From Leptoclinus maculatus (Eukaryota; Chordata; Actinopteri; Perciformes; Stichaeidae): DNA of 64,000 nucleotides. Numbering within the stretch: position 1 is the stretch's first letter; every line of letters starts with the position of its first letter. Position numbers and translations under genes: made by a program. Below the pieces are notes generated by a model. It saw only the letters and a list, made by a program, of their open reading frames with translations, was not told the origin of the DNA and did no database searches. Shown here one piece after another: positions 12,840 to 25,100 of this stretch. Location of the stretch: contig JAVDOI010000043.1 in NCBI GenBank assembly GCA_032191485.1, positions 965,078 to 1,029,077 of the forward strand. Direction: 5' to 3'.

Positions 12840-14895
12840 TAATACAAACAAAACAGGGATCCATTCTGGTACCTCTAAGACTACTATGTATACTGCCTTC
12901 TCCAAGCCTAATTGACAATACCAAAGAATTTTCTGAGCAGTAGCCCTGTTAGACAAATGTACGTCATAGAAAGGGCAATTTGCCACCTTTTTTGTGGATG
13001 TCCAATCAGAGCTGATGGTAAATGTAGTCCACTGTAGAGAAGAAATCCCCAGGTTTATGTTACACAAGCTGTCTGAGCTTTTTTAGTCTGATAATGAAAA
13101 AAAATAAACTCACCTTGTAATGCACACGTCATTCAAACTGGACAGATACAATAATAGAACTCATTAAAATTACAGTCGCACAACGCAGACACGACTCACT
13201 GTTTTTGGGTTGTCATCGGAGGGCGTCATCACCTGGCCATTTGCTCCCCGCTGCAGCTGCACCCCCGAGCGTCTGGCTGTATAGGGCCAGCCAAAACACG
13301 GTCAAATCTCCACGGACAAAGAACCTCTTCCATAACTTCATCTGCACTAATATTTTGGAATGCCATTTTCACTGTTGGGAACATAACTTACTTACAATTC
13401 AAGCAAAAAAAAAACAAGGACATTTTCTCCAGAGCAGCACTCTGTATTTCTTACTTACCTCCAACTATGTCACTTTCACCTCACTGGATGCAGGAAGAAC
13501 AACAGATTTTGCAGCTGCTCCCTGGAGACACAGAGAACATCTGCCAGAACATCTTACACCACATTCCTAACTCAGATATATCGAGACACGGTTCAAAATT
13601 CACAGACTTTCACTTAAAGACTAACTAGTTGTTTCAGCAAATGTATGCCTTCTGAACTCCCCCCCCTTCATTAAAGAGCAGTGCACAGCTGTTTCCCTGA
13701 GCTTCTCTTCCATCTGTCTCCACATAGCGGATAATAGCGGGGATATGATATATACATGACTTCTGTATGTTTTTTTTACATCTCAAATATACGGCAGATA
13801 ACTTTTAATATTGTTGTTCCACTCAAAATACCATCATAAAATCGAATGAATATGAATAACATAAAAAAAAATCATGAATCCATCCATACATCCGTTCCAT
13901 TTTTCGTTTCTTTTTTTATTTTTATATGGAGATAAATCTTACTTTGTGAATCGCATATGCTCTGAATTGTGCCAGCGTCCTGCTTCAGATTCCGAAGCTA
14001 TCTGGTCTCAAAACACAGTGAACGCTATCTCTGGTAGAAGAAAAATAAGATGGAGGCTTCATTTCAGACAGAGATTAAGACTGAGATTAGCTACTCTATA
14101 ACACAGTGCACTTCATGGCCCGTTTACTGTGCAGTTGATTTTCTGCAGCTGTGTATCTTCCAAACAGCACCTGGCACGGTGCTACAGATAGCTGAGAACA
14201 TTTCACTAGAAGTCAAATCACATTTCGCCGTCACAAAGACGGAGTGAGGAATCACATGTGCACTTCAGCTCTTTGGAAGGTGTAGAGGGAAATGCTTTGC
14301 CTCTCTTGACAGGTGAGCCGGCGGGATACAGCAGCATTGTATTTGCTATCTGTTGGATCGTGTTGCTGTGTAACCAAGAAGCTTGCTAGCATGCTGCTGA
14401 CAAACAGTTAGACATTGACTTTGGTATTGTTTAAAAAAGCTAACTTTTTTGACTGTTCCAAGGTGAGAGAAAACTGGCTTACTAGGGGTGGACAAGCTTG
14501 ATAAAGTTGACCTATTCCATGTCTCAAATGCAATCATGACATCACCACAGACTTTGCGCCCCCACTTTTCACTGTAATCGAAATGCAACGCCAAAAAAAA
14601 CGATATCAATTAATGTTAAATCTAACCTTAACCAGACCTAAACTGAGACACTACCCTCCACAAGCTTACTTACTCATAATAATAATACCTGTTACAGGTC
14701 AAATAAAACATGCAAATAAAACATGCTTCTCTGGAGGTAAAATGAATACATTATTTGATTGATTAATAAGTGTTGCATCACCTAAAATCAGTGCTTCATT
14801 TGAAAGCTTTGTGTTTTAGAAGGTATTTTATTATTTTAAAAAAGGTAGCCTGGTTTACCACACGCACTTAAAATTTCATCAGCTATTCAAAATGG
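12840..14895. other. No gene supported
   Basis: Non-coding. The 121-codon frame at 13205-13570 has no recognisable domain or splice context. Confidence 0.4.
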
Positions 14896-14899
14896 TCTG

Positions 14900-15370
14900 G
14901 TGTTGCGGTAGAAAAAAGAGACGCTCAGAGCAACTGATGTAGTATAAATGGCGAAAAAAAGCAGGGGAGAGGAGAGGTAGGATTGGTCAAACGAACACAG
15001 GACTGTCACCTAGGAGAACGCTGTTCATGTCCTGTGTGAAACAAACATATTTTGACTTATTTTAACGGCAGTTACATAACAAGAATACTTATCTTAACCC
15101 AATCCACAATCTTTCTCGAAGTCTAACCAACTGGTTTGGTTGCATAAGTAAACCTAAAAACTAAATAAACATACGTTGGAGCTTTATTTTGAAAACACCA
15201 TGTAACAAGTCCTGTGAACACTTAAGTTTATTTTTAAAGGACACTGTGAATGTAGCAATCGGAAACTGACATGCTGTCCCTGACACGTTCATAACAGAGG
15301 GGTGCGTAGAGCGTCATAGTTTGACACTTAGGGCCACTTACCAAGCATTAATGTGATCAGCGCCGGTGTA
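14900..15370 (-). repeat. Dispersed repeat R1, long copy, reverse
   Basis: Block-for-block reverse complement of the 2576 and 35425 copies: 'GAGCAACTGATGTAGTA', 'GGTCAAACGAACACAGGACT', 'AACCAACTGGTTTGGTTGC', 'CACTTAGGGCCACTTACCAA'. Confidence 0.75.
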
Positions 15371-16215
15371 CACAATGTTGTAAGTCGACTTAAAGAAATA
15401 ACTGTTTGAGCGACATATTTCTTCAAGCTTGTTAATTTTAAAGGTCAATGTTTTCACTCGACTGTGCGAAACCCACGCCCTGTACCGTCTTTGAGCTCTT
15501 TGTTTTCGGTCTTGCAGTCCACAACTTTACTGTTCGGCTCGGTCTCACTGCTGACAGCTGAAGCCTGCACTTAGAGTCTAAGTCTTAGACGAAAGTGACG
15601 AGCTAGTGGAGCATTTAGCAGCTAAAGAGCAGGAGAAATATGAATTGATGGAAAGCAAAACAAACCAAAGCACGCTCAACTCATTGATTTTATTAGATTG
15701 ATTATGTGTCAATTTTGTTTACAGCTTGTTCCAAGTTGTCAAAAATGAATTTATTGAGTTTTTAAATGCTCCTTACAGCAGCCTCTGTCTGGTCGATTGG
15801 TCAAGTCAGTAGAAGTTATTTCATTACAAATACATTAATGTCATGATATTTTGTGGTCAAAATGGTGCACTTCTTTAAAAAGAATGCAAGTTTAATGCAC
15901 TTCTGCATTGTCTTCACAGAACTGGGGGCTGCCCCTGGTGGTAACAGACCCTGGGTCAGTCCAAACCAGCTCTAATAGTGCTGGATGCCAGATCATCCAT
16001 CTCCTCTAGAGTAAGCAATAGAAAATCCCTAAAGGCCCACACGAGGTAGGCTGACATTAGACCATGTGTTTTGTTGACATTGGCTTTACTTCCTCATCGT
16101 TTGATGTCCCGCAGACCCTGATGCTCTATGTGTAAAATCAATGGCAGTAATTGCAAAATTCGCAATTTTTTAAATTTAAATAAAGTATTTCCAATATCTA
16201 GAGTATAACCCCAAA
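15371..16215. other. No gene supported
   Basis: Non-coding, with no recognisable element. Confidence 0.4.
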
Positions 16216-16217
16216 TA

Positions 16218-16282
16218 GGTTATTAATAATAATACAGTGCTTTAAAAGGTACTCAAAGACGCTTTACATGGTAAAAACAGAA
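16218..16282 (-). repeat. Retroelement 3' tail, reverse copy
   Basis: Reverse complement reads CTGTTTTTACCATGTAAAGC, TCTTTGAGTACC, TTTTAAAGCACTG and then an ATT-rich end, matching 12752-12835. Confidence 0.65.
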
Positions 16283-16781
16283 ACAATGGTTGGCTTGCAT
16301 CCAGGTTTTTATATCTGTGAGGCAGTTGGTGGTGGTGGAGTGGGTGGTGGGGATGATGGATTTGGTGGAGATGTAGAGCTGGGTGGTAGGTTAGCACATT
16401 TGATAAAGATGATATTATATGGAAAATACCATACAGCATTATTAACAGACAGTACAGGAAATGTTTTTCTTCTTTTTCCATGAAACTCAGTGAACCTGCT
16501 ACTTGGAACAAACCCAGAGGCTTATAGAACCGTTGCTGTTCTCACTCTGCAGAACTTGATGAAAGCTTTCACAGTGTGAAGGGGACAGAACAATTCTCTG
16601 AAGACCAGGCCCATTTCTGGACGCATCTCAAGCTCTTTATCTTCCTGACATCAATTATGCAGCCTTATTTCATTTGCAGTGCAGTGTTATAAATAAATCC
16701 ATCTCGGTTACATAGCCCCAAGCTACCGAAAACCTGTCTGTGTATTTATGGATCTATTTGCTTTCCAAGTCTTTTCATTGT

Positions 16782-16803
16782 GGGGGGGGGGGGGGGGGGG
16801 GGG
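16782..16803. repeat. Poly-G tract of 22
   Basis: An unbroken run of 22 G residues. It could form a G-quadruplex and is a likely site of sequencing or assembly length error. Confidence 0.95.
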
Positions 16804-17419
16804 ATTTGAAGATAAATATCCTAGAGCCTTGCCAACTCCAGGATACCCCCCCTAGTTCTACTCTACAACTCTATTCAGCCTTACACCTAGTCCTTGCAGC
16901 TTCTCCACATTAACATTCGGGATCGCTCACAAGAGAAAAGTAATTTTTCATGCTGAAGATTCAACATCATGTTGTTTGTGTTGTCTTTGTTTTCTCTGTC
17001 TCGTTTAGCCTCATTAACCAGGGCAACCCAGGAAACATTATATGCCATTGTGATTTCTTCATCAGATCATTATTCATAGGCCTCCAATGATACACTGAGC
17101 TTACGGGCTGTTATGTTCCTGATGGTGTACATTTTCGCGTGCTGTAATCCAGTGAGTATTGTCAGCCCCTGCTGGGAAAATGTGCCAAGAAGGGTCGTTC
17201 AAACGCTGCTATATATCCATTTAAAAAAACAAAAAACATTTGAATTGCCACTAAATAAAACCATTAAGCAGTTCTATCTACAATATGAGCACATTCTGAT
17301 TATCCAGCTCCTAAACAAATAAAAAACAAATCGACTCAGTTCAATTCAATTTAATTAGATCCAAGTTGGTTCAAGTTACCAAAAGATAACTTGCGACCAC
17401 TTTAATGAGCAAATAGCCT

Positions 17420-17484
17420 GTTAACACTCCGACGGCCCACCCACGGGCTTTGGAGTGTTAACTGTACATCTGTGTCATGTACAG
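17420..17484. repeat. Two adjacent perfect hairpins with TTAA flanks
   Basis: GTTAACACTCC (17420-17430) pairs perfectly with GGAGTGTTAAC (17452-17462) around a 21-nt GC-rich loop. Directly after it, CTGTACAT (17462-17469) pairs with ATGTACAG (17477-17484). The first hairpin puts TTAACACTCC and its reverse complement on either side of about 20 bp, like fused ends of a TTAA-targeting (piggyBac-type) element. See findings. Confidence 0.75.
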
Positions 17485-18195
17485 GTAGATACCGATGCAA
17501 CATCTCTTTGGAAAGCTAAGATTCTTGTGATTCGATTTATGCAAACCATTTCAAGATACAATCACAACAGCAGGTACTCAACGCCTCTGTCAGACCACCA
17601 ACCCACAAACAAACGATTACAATATCGAGGCAACTCACCGATGAAGCCTCATAGTAATCCACCCATCGATAATATTCCAATAAAAATGGTCTTGTTACAT
17701 TGCCAAAGGTCCAGACGATCCAATCCAGTAAAATATTTAGTCCAAAACACATTATTACGTCCATAAATACCCACGGACTGCTGTTGCATCATTTCAAATT
17801 AGCCGGCAGATATGCCTAATTATTTATGTATTTTTCGATGTAACTCCGGTTTGCATGTAAATATTGCTGGTTTCTGTGTCTCAAAATGGCAGCTGCACTC
17901 TGACCTTTCGATTGACACCTCATTTGACCTATTAGGAGCTTCCATGTCCTCTCCACAGCCTACAATAGCCAACGAGAGTCCGCGTTGAAGGACAGTGCCC
18001 GCCCCTCTTCTTTCGTGTAAAGCTCGAGCCAATTGCAACCGATCGTTCTGATGACTGACGCTTCGTATAGCCAATGACATTTCGAAAATAACGATATGCA
18101 GCTTCAGGGGTTAGATTTAGAGGCAGAACCCGGAAGTCACCTGCGTAACCGCGAGTCTGCTGTCTGCGTTCATGCGTAAAATGCAAAGTGTGGTT
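17462..18195. other. CpG-containing block next to the hairpins, probable repeat or element interior
   Basis: More CpG than its flanks, with inverted CCAAT boxes ('CCAATTGCAACC', 'CCAATGACA') and 'CCCGCCCCTC' / 'CCCGGAAGTC' motifs. On the minus strand it looks promoter-like at the 18180 end. Frames there are short and overlapping in different phases (17537-17764, 17820-18080, 17932-18186), so no coding call is made. I vaguely recognise it as a teleost dispersed sequence but cannot name it. Confidence 0.35.
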
Positions 18196-19082
18196 TTTGA
18201 GAGTTTTGGAGACTTTAGGAAAGTGAATAATGGTGAAATAACTTAAAGATTACTGTATTTCGACATAAATAAGCTTTGAGAAACCAATGAGCAGTAAATA
18301 TGTGTATTGATCCCTGAAGCTATCCTTGCAGCTGCTAATTTGTGACAACCAGCTTAACAACCGAGTTCACAGGGTGTCGAGCAGGACAGAGAACCTTGGT
18401 GGTCCTTTGCATTTTCCATGCAGCACTTTGCTTAATTCCTCATCATGTTCAACAATACCAGGCTGAATGGTTTGATAATAGAAGGTAGAAGAGAAAGATG
18501 TTGAAGTGTTTAAACCACTGGCATTGAATGCTTTTATTTATAGAGCAGTGGATTACATGGAGGAACTATGGTTGAAGTCAAAACGATTCAGAGGATTGAC
18601 GTAACATTTCTTCAGTTGCTGCTCAGTTTTCACACAGTGTGATGCCATCAAACAATAATCACCTCACAACCTGAATAGTATGAAGTACCAATATGTTGTT
18701 TTTCTTTTGATATAGGTCGACTTGAATATTTTGATACTTATACTTCACATACTTATGTATAAGCCCTTTTTTCCATAGGATCTCCTTTTGTTCAGAGTAT
18801 CAGAACTTTGAGTTTAGGGACAAACACTGTTTTGCTTTAGCAGTGGGTGCTTTTAGTCTTACGTACTTTATCGATGCCCAAAGGTTGAAGTTGTGCCCTT
18901 TGTGTCCCCTCGGATTTATGCACAGGCTCAGTCAACCAATGCACCGATTGGCGTAATGTGTCTTGACCGAGGACACTTCAGCAGGTTGCAGTAGGTTACT
19001 GGGGGAATCGATTTCCTTTGTGTTGCTATTTTGGCATTATTTACATGATTGATTGACACGATTTGTCTCTCTTGCTGTGTAG
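18196..19082. other. Intron or flank before dpp10 exon A, no gene
   Basis: Non-coding, ending in the acceptor of the transmembrane exon. No in-frame initiating exon was found. Confidence 0.5.
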
Positions 19083-19194
19083 GACATAGGACCTATTGGA
19101 CCAGACAGAAACTGGAAGGGCATCGGCATCTCCCTGCTGGTTATTGTGGCAGTGCTCTCTCTCATTGGTCTGTCCATCGTTCTGCTGTCAAAAG
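19083..19194 (+). CDS. dpp10: dpp10 exon A: juxtamembrane and transmembrane anchor
   Basis: 112 nt, enters in phase 0 and leaves one base. Acceptor tgtgtag and donor GTGAGG are visible. It encodes DIGPIGPDRNWKGIG followed by a hydrophobic run of about 22 residues (ISLLVIVAVLSLIGLSIVLL), the signal anchor. RNWKGI is the DPP6/DPP10 junction where alternative first exons join. An in-frame TAG just upstream is the acceptor itself, so translation cannot start in this exon. Confidence 0.95.
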
Positions 19195-22100
19195 GTGAGG
19201 CTCCCTACGGATCCGATAGACTGTCAGGGTCACAGAGTTAGTGAAAAATGAATGGAGGATTGTATTTAAGCGGTGCTTCAACTTGATAGTCCAGTCATTT
19301 ATGAGACATGAACCGTTGTCCAGAGGCAGTAGAGCCACTTATCTTTGTGTAATACTACCTTATCGTTCACCGGTTTGTTCATAACATTACAGTTTCCTTT
19401 TGTGTGTTAGTTTGTTTTGATTCACCCTGGGATTTGTCTCAAACCTTTGTAGTTTTATTTTAAGACTTCAAATGAAAAGAAAACACATTCAAATACATTT
19501 TATTATTTTGTTGTTGTTGTATGATTGTTGAATAATTATTGATAGTAAAGGAAATATGATTTTTTTTCCTTCTGTAGATGATGGTGGGAAACCCTTCGGT
19601 TCACAGTTGACACTGGATGACCTCTTTCAAAGAAACTTCCAAATACATGATCCTGATGCAAAGTGGATCAGTGGTAAGTCTGTCACAAAGCCAAATTCGA
19701 ATCGCCGCAAACACTGCAAATAATTCTGTACGTTATATGAAAAGTTTTCATATGTGGCTTATTCTACATGACAACTGGGTTGTTAAGGTTTGGCAAAAAC
19801 TGTGGTCATAGGTAGAAGGTATTTCATTCTTTACTGTATACTACAATAATGTAATGTGGTGGTCACTGTGTTTTCTCTCTCCTAGTTGAGGCATAAGACA
19901 AAGCAAAAACGCACAAGGTGCATGTGCACAAATCAATGTCAGCGGTTTTACTACTTCATGCTACCCAAAGAAACAAAAAGTCACTTTCAAAGCCTACAAT
20001 ACAGATTACAAATGTGTAAGCCTTTTCACTCGATGACAAACACTCACTAAACTAGCAGCCGAAGAGGAGAATAAAACAGCCATAATCATAAATCATGTCT
20101 TTACCGTTGCTGTTTTGAGATGAAAAGTTGTGTTGGAGGACCTATCAACTGTGCCAAAACAACAAAATAGGCTTTTGTGTGGATTCTTAATGGTCAAGAC
20201 GACCATTAAGAATCCATTAAGTCTTTCCTCCGACGCCAAAGCTCAGTTTCTACATGTGATCACTCAAACATCACATGCGATACTGTATGCAACAGTAGCC
20301 TATGTGATATGAAGTTCATGATGTGAATCACAAATGTTACAGATTTAATTTAGAGAAAAGATGCAGTATGTAACCAATAAAACAATATCATTTATTTGCC
20401 TCTATAACACAATGGGCCATCTTAACAATGTGAGTGCAGAGAGCCGTATCATCAGCGTGTTTCCATGCTGGGGTCACAGTCAACGACTGGAATTTAAACC
20501 CAGTGTGAGTCTGTTGTCTCTGATTCTCATAAGAAAGCTCATCCACAAGACTCTTTTCCTTCAGACACCATGAATTACAGGCACCAGATGGAATGTTCCT
20601 CTTCTTCTTTGTCTCTTTGCTGAATGGTCGAAGTTCAGCTCTTAATAATGGTGCTGTCAGGACTGACAGGAGTGCCGAGGCTGGCTCCGCTCAGTCACGC
20701 TCAGTTTTCCACTTCTGAATGCCTGACCTTGCAAATGTACTCCCCTCGAATGCTCTCACACGTCTTGCATGTCTCTCGAGAAACCTTACAAAAGAATTTC
20801 TTCATGTTTTTGCATGAGTCTCCCAAAAAAGGTTGGCAACAACAAAACAATACATCTCCTTTGTTGTGCAGTTCTTGAAAGGAGTGAGTGGCAATGAAAT
20901 CTCTCAGTGATTCATTCAGCCCAACAGAGACTACAGTCCCTACCTGGTTGGAGGTTTGCTGTGATTCTGTCATCATAGTAATGGGTGGGAAAATGGTTAT
21001 CAATTCTTGGCAGTGAACGTGTATTCAGTTTGACACCTGATGAATTTAAGTCCTTTGTTTAGCCGTCTCTAGCGGCTAAACAAAAGCTTCCTGCTGTGAC
21101 TGGAATCATTGTTTGAAGAGAGCAGAGTTCCAGAGCAGGGAGACCAAAAGCTAAAAAGCTGCAGAATTGAGTAATCTATAACACATATTAATCTTTTCCA
21201 TTGTTAATATAGAAATATTGATTAATGTAACTTTAAGATCAGAAAACGCAATGTACTGACTAAATTGTATAAACCTATGTAATAAAGTATCATATATCTT
21301 ATCATTATATTGCACGATTCTTCTTTATGTTCCTGCCCTAAAGGAATACTTCACCTACAAACTGTCCATCTGTGTATTAGTTACTCACCCTGTATTTCTC
21401 GCATGCCTCCACGATGAACGAAGAACCGGAAAAAAGGAAAAAAGTCTTGATGAATCGAAATAAATGGGGGTCGCGTTTCACAACACCAAATCATATCAAA
21501 ATATCTGTTTACAAAGTTGAACACAACTTGTGCAGTACAATGCATGCCTCACCATCCAGTCGTATGCTCCCTACTACCCTAACACAAGCAATCTTTGCCA
21601 ACACCTGCTCCTTCAGAAGTGTTTTAAATAGCAAAGTCTTAGAGAAGAAGCATGTGTTTGGATAGTAGTGAGGATATACCTGGATAAATGCTGCTCAGTT
21701 GCGAGGAACAACTGGTGGCATTGTACATTTGTTCATGGCTGTGGCTTGAGTGGTAGAGCAGCGTCGTCCTCGGAGGATCGGCAGTTCGATCCCAGACTCC
21801 GCTAGTCCATGTCGATGTGATTGGGCAAGACACTTAACCCCAAATTGCTCCCGCAGTGTGTGAATGAATGGGTATGAATGTTAGTTAGTCCTGAATGGCA
21901 GGTATGGTATAGTATGCATGGTAGCCCCTGTCATCAGTGTATGAATGGGTGTGAATGGGCGAATGATGACATGTAGTGTTAAAGCGCTTTGAGTGGTCGG
22001 AAAACTAGAAAAGCGGCATACAGGCCATTTACCATTTACCATTTACGTTTCTGAAAACCACGGATACATTGAATGTATGTTTGTTTTTTTGTTGAATGTG

Positions 22101-25100
22101 GAATGTTTGCGGAGGGCAGAGGTGGATGGATCAAGCTTCCCCCAGGAGACCGCTGTTCGTGTCCCAAAAGTAAACGTTGACTTTACGCTTCTCAAGTCAC
22201 ATTGTGACGCTTGTTACGTAACATTACATAAGAAAGTTTGCTAAAGGTGCTTGTTATTTATTTATGCCAATTACGGTTGTTATGTTACAATGTTGCGTTA
22301 TTATTTGAACCCAAACCATCTTTTCTTAAAATCTTAACAAAGTAGTTTTGTTGTCTTAATCTAACCAATCATTTCACAACATTAACCACGGGGACATTGT
22401 ACATTTCTGCAGGCGTGATTTAAGCCTATTGTGAAACGTAATCACCTCAACATTCAATTCATCCCGTGGTTTGTAGAAACGTACAATGCCAACATTTTTT
22501 CCGGCGACTGGTTGATAGTTTGGAAACAGATGTTTTGACACAGCTTTGCTGTTCTTTTTTTTGGGGATTCTTCGTTCATTGTGGAGGCTAGTGAGAGAGT
22601 TTTATTTAAGAATTCAAGGTAACACGGGGAGGGTAATGAAATGATCATTTTGTGGGTTGGTTATCTTCTTCAAAAACATTTGGGGTATTTTTGTTGAAAA
22701 ATGACATCCTGACAGCAATCAATGAATCAAATGTTTTGACAAAAAAAGAAAAATTTCTGGTATCTATGGCTGTTGCAGGAGTGTAATACGTCTGGTCAAT
22801 CATTATGCGCTGATACAGCATTCATAGCTGATAACATCGTCCCAACCGAAGCAGAACCCACCCTCCAGTTCCCCCCTCCACGTAAACCCTGTTCGCTCTG
22901 TCAGCACTGTTGCCATGGTTTGCAGTCAGCTGTGTCTCGGCTTAGCCGTCGCCATGTTGAGAGCTGTGTGGAGTCACTGCTAATTGCTATACATTTTGTA
23001 TTGAGCAACTTTAAGCCTCTCTAATCACACTAATGCCATTTCAGATGGCAAATGTTGACAAATGGAGCATTCAGTGCGGCTATCATAAAATGACAGACAG
23101 AAAGAAAACGAATATGAAAGCAGCATTGAAGACAACCATAATGCACCTCTGTAATAGCTCAATAATGAACCAGCTGCATTCATAAGACTGCAAATGTCTC
23201 ATAAACTGTAGCTTTAGTACAAGCAAGTCATTCTTCTTGGCCATCAAACCTCACAGCAGTCAGTTTTTGAAACCAACTGGTATTTATTTGACAGCGTACC
23301 TATGGAGGACAGTGATGTAAGGGAATGACTGGCACTATCAGCTACAAGAATCACAGAAACATAAGCTACAGCTACTCTTAAACATCACATGTCAATAGAG
23401 TTGGGAGACTCGCCACAAAAATAGTTCATGTTGGATAAACTCCAAAAACACTGGATCTTACAAGTCCCACGATGCAACTTGGTAGCGTCTTTTTGTTAGC
23501 TTCTCCTTGTCTGGTAAATGCCCATTTCTTTCAAACTTGATGGCCTCAGTTTGTAACAAAGGCTTTCCCTTTAAGATGTGTTGTCATCAAACCCAAACTG
23601 AGATATGACATCATCAGAGGTTATGGTCCTGCAGAGCCACAGGAGACATTTCACATCATGCTTTTTTTACATGCTGAGTAATGTTCTCTTTGGTAAATAA
23701 TATTATCCTCATGGGTAAAATATTCATGTCCAACATGAAGGTGAAATGCCCATTTATTAAATGCCTTTACCTTAAAATTCCTGATACGTCCTGAATCAAC
23801 AATGTCAATTCAACAATGAAAACCAAGTCTTGTGCTTTTACTGCTACTATAGACGGCAGCAACGTCCGGTTTTGAATAGTGAAGCCAATATTGAACTGCC
23901 TTAAACTTGCATCCTTTCTAATGGCCACCAGGGGGCGACTCCTCTGGTTGTATAGAAGTCTATGAGAAAATGACTCTACTTCTCTCTTGATTTATTCCCT
24001 CAGTAAACATTGTAAACACGAGTTTATGGTCTCAATCTCTAGTTTCAAGTCTTCTTCAATACAGCATGATGTTCATTTAGTCAATGATGGTCCATTTAGA
24101 GTCAAATAGACCATAAAGCAGAGAATGCTTTAGGGCGGGGCTACCTTGTGATTGACAGGTCGCTGCCATGGCGTTGTCCGGTCTGGGAGTTGCCCTTGTT
24201 TTCATCTTAGAACTTTAACCTTTTCACAGTGTGTTTTCCCAAAATGCTGACTTGAGGCTTCAAAGCAGTAGTCTAAAACTATTTTCTTCATACCACCCGC
24301 CACCAGTTGGGTAAGAGCACCACCAGCGCTATAACGGGCGTTCTCCTTTCATTCTTGGCGTTACAAAACAGGGGCGAGTCGTCTGATAGCTGGGACACTT
24401 TTAATCACAGCTGAGATTGCGTGTCACCTTTATCCTCGGAGGCTTTATAGATGGAACTGTTGTCAACTCAGGAGGACAGTAGCCCCATTTTCCAATTACG
24501 TTTGCCATGAGATGTTTTATACAACCATCGATTTGATACATGAACTGCATACAAGATGCAGAGAGGACTGGGGTTTGTTTCACTGCAGGTACAGTTTCTA
24601 AATGACAAGAACCCTTTTGAAGATTCCCTTCCTCTTTGAAAACGAGCAATCCATCTGTATATCGTATTCATTATACTCTCAAGTGTTTTGAGTGTTGGCT
24701 AGTCCATAGCCTCTTGATTGATGCCTCAGAGCGTATTCATTGACATTTACATGAGATAGGGACCCTGAAATGATTTAGACCTGTCAAATGCATTAATGGA
24801 ATTCTGGCCTCTGTAGTGCTGGTTAGGGATTACACTGGAGTTATTGCAGGCATTTCTGTCATTGTTTCCACTGTTGGAACTTGAAGTGTAATCTCACTGA
24901 GCCCAGCTGTCTGAGACAGATCCTCCTAAATGAGTCTATATTATTGTTGTTTTCTTCTCTCTTGTCTAACACTCTTCTCTCATGGGGCATCACTGGCATC
25001 TATCACTCTAATCATTTTCTTGCGTGTTGTTTTCAGAGTAATTTTGGACCTTTTGAACCCCTCCCAAGTATATTAGATGTAGGCTGTTGATACGATCAAC

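Larger units (their letters stand above)
19680..21330. other. dpp10 intron, no additional gene
   Basis: Contains two simple hairpins: a 15-bp stem at 20181-20215 with loop AAGAC, and a 12-bp stem at 21054-21084. No other recognisable content. Confidence 0.5.

Noticed and set aside
13205..13570. 121-codon open frame
   Set aside because: No recognisable family and no splice context; composition like its surroundings.
21736..21810. Possible tRNA gene
   Set aside because: A and B boxes are present but it continues into a SINE body and tail, and the cloverleaf is degenerate.
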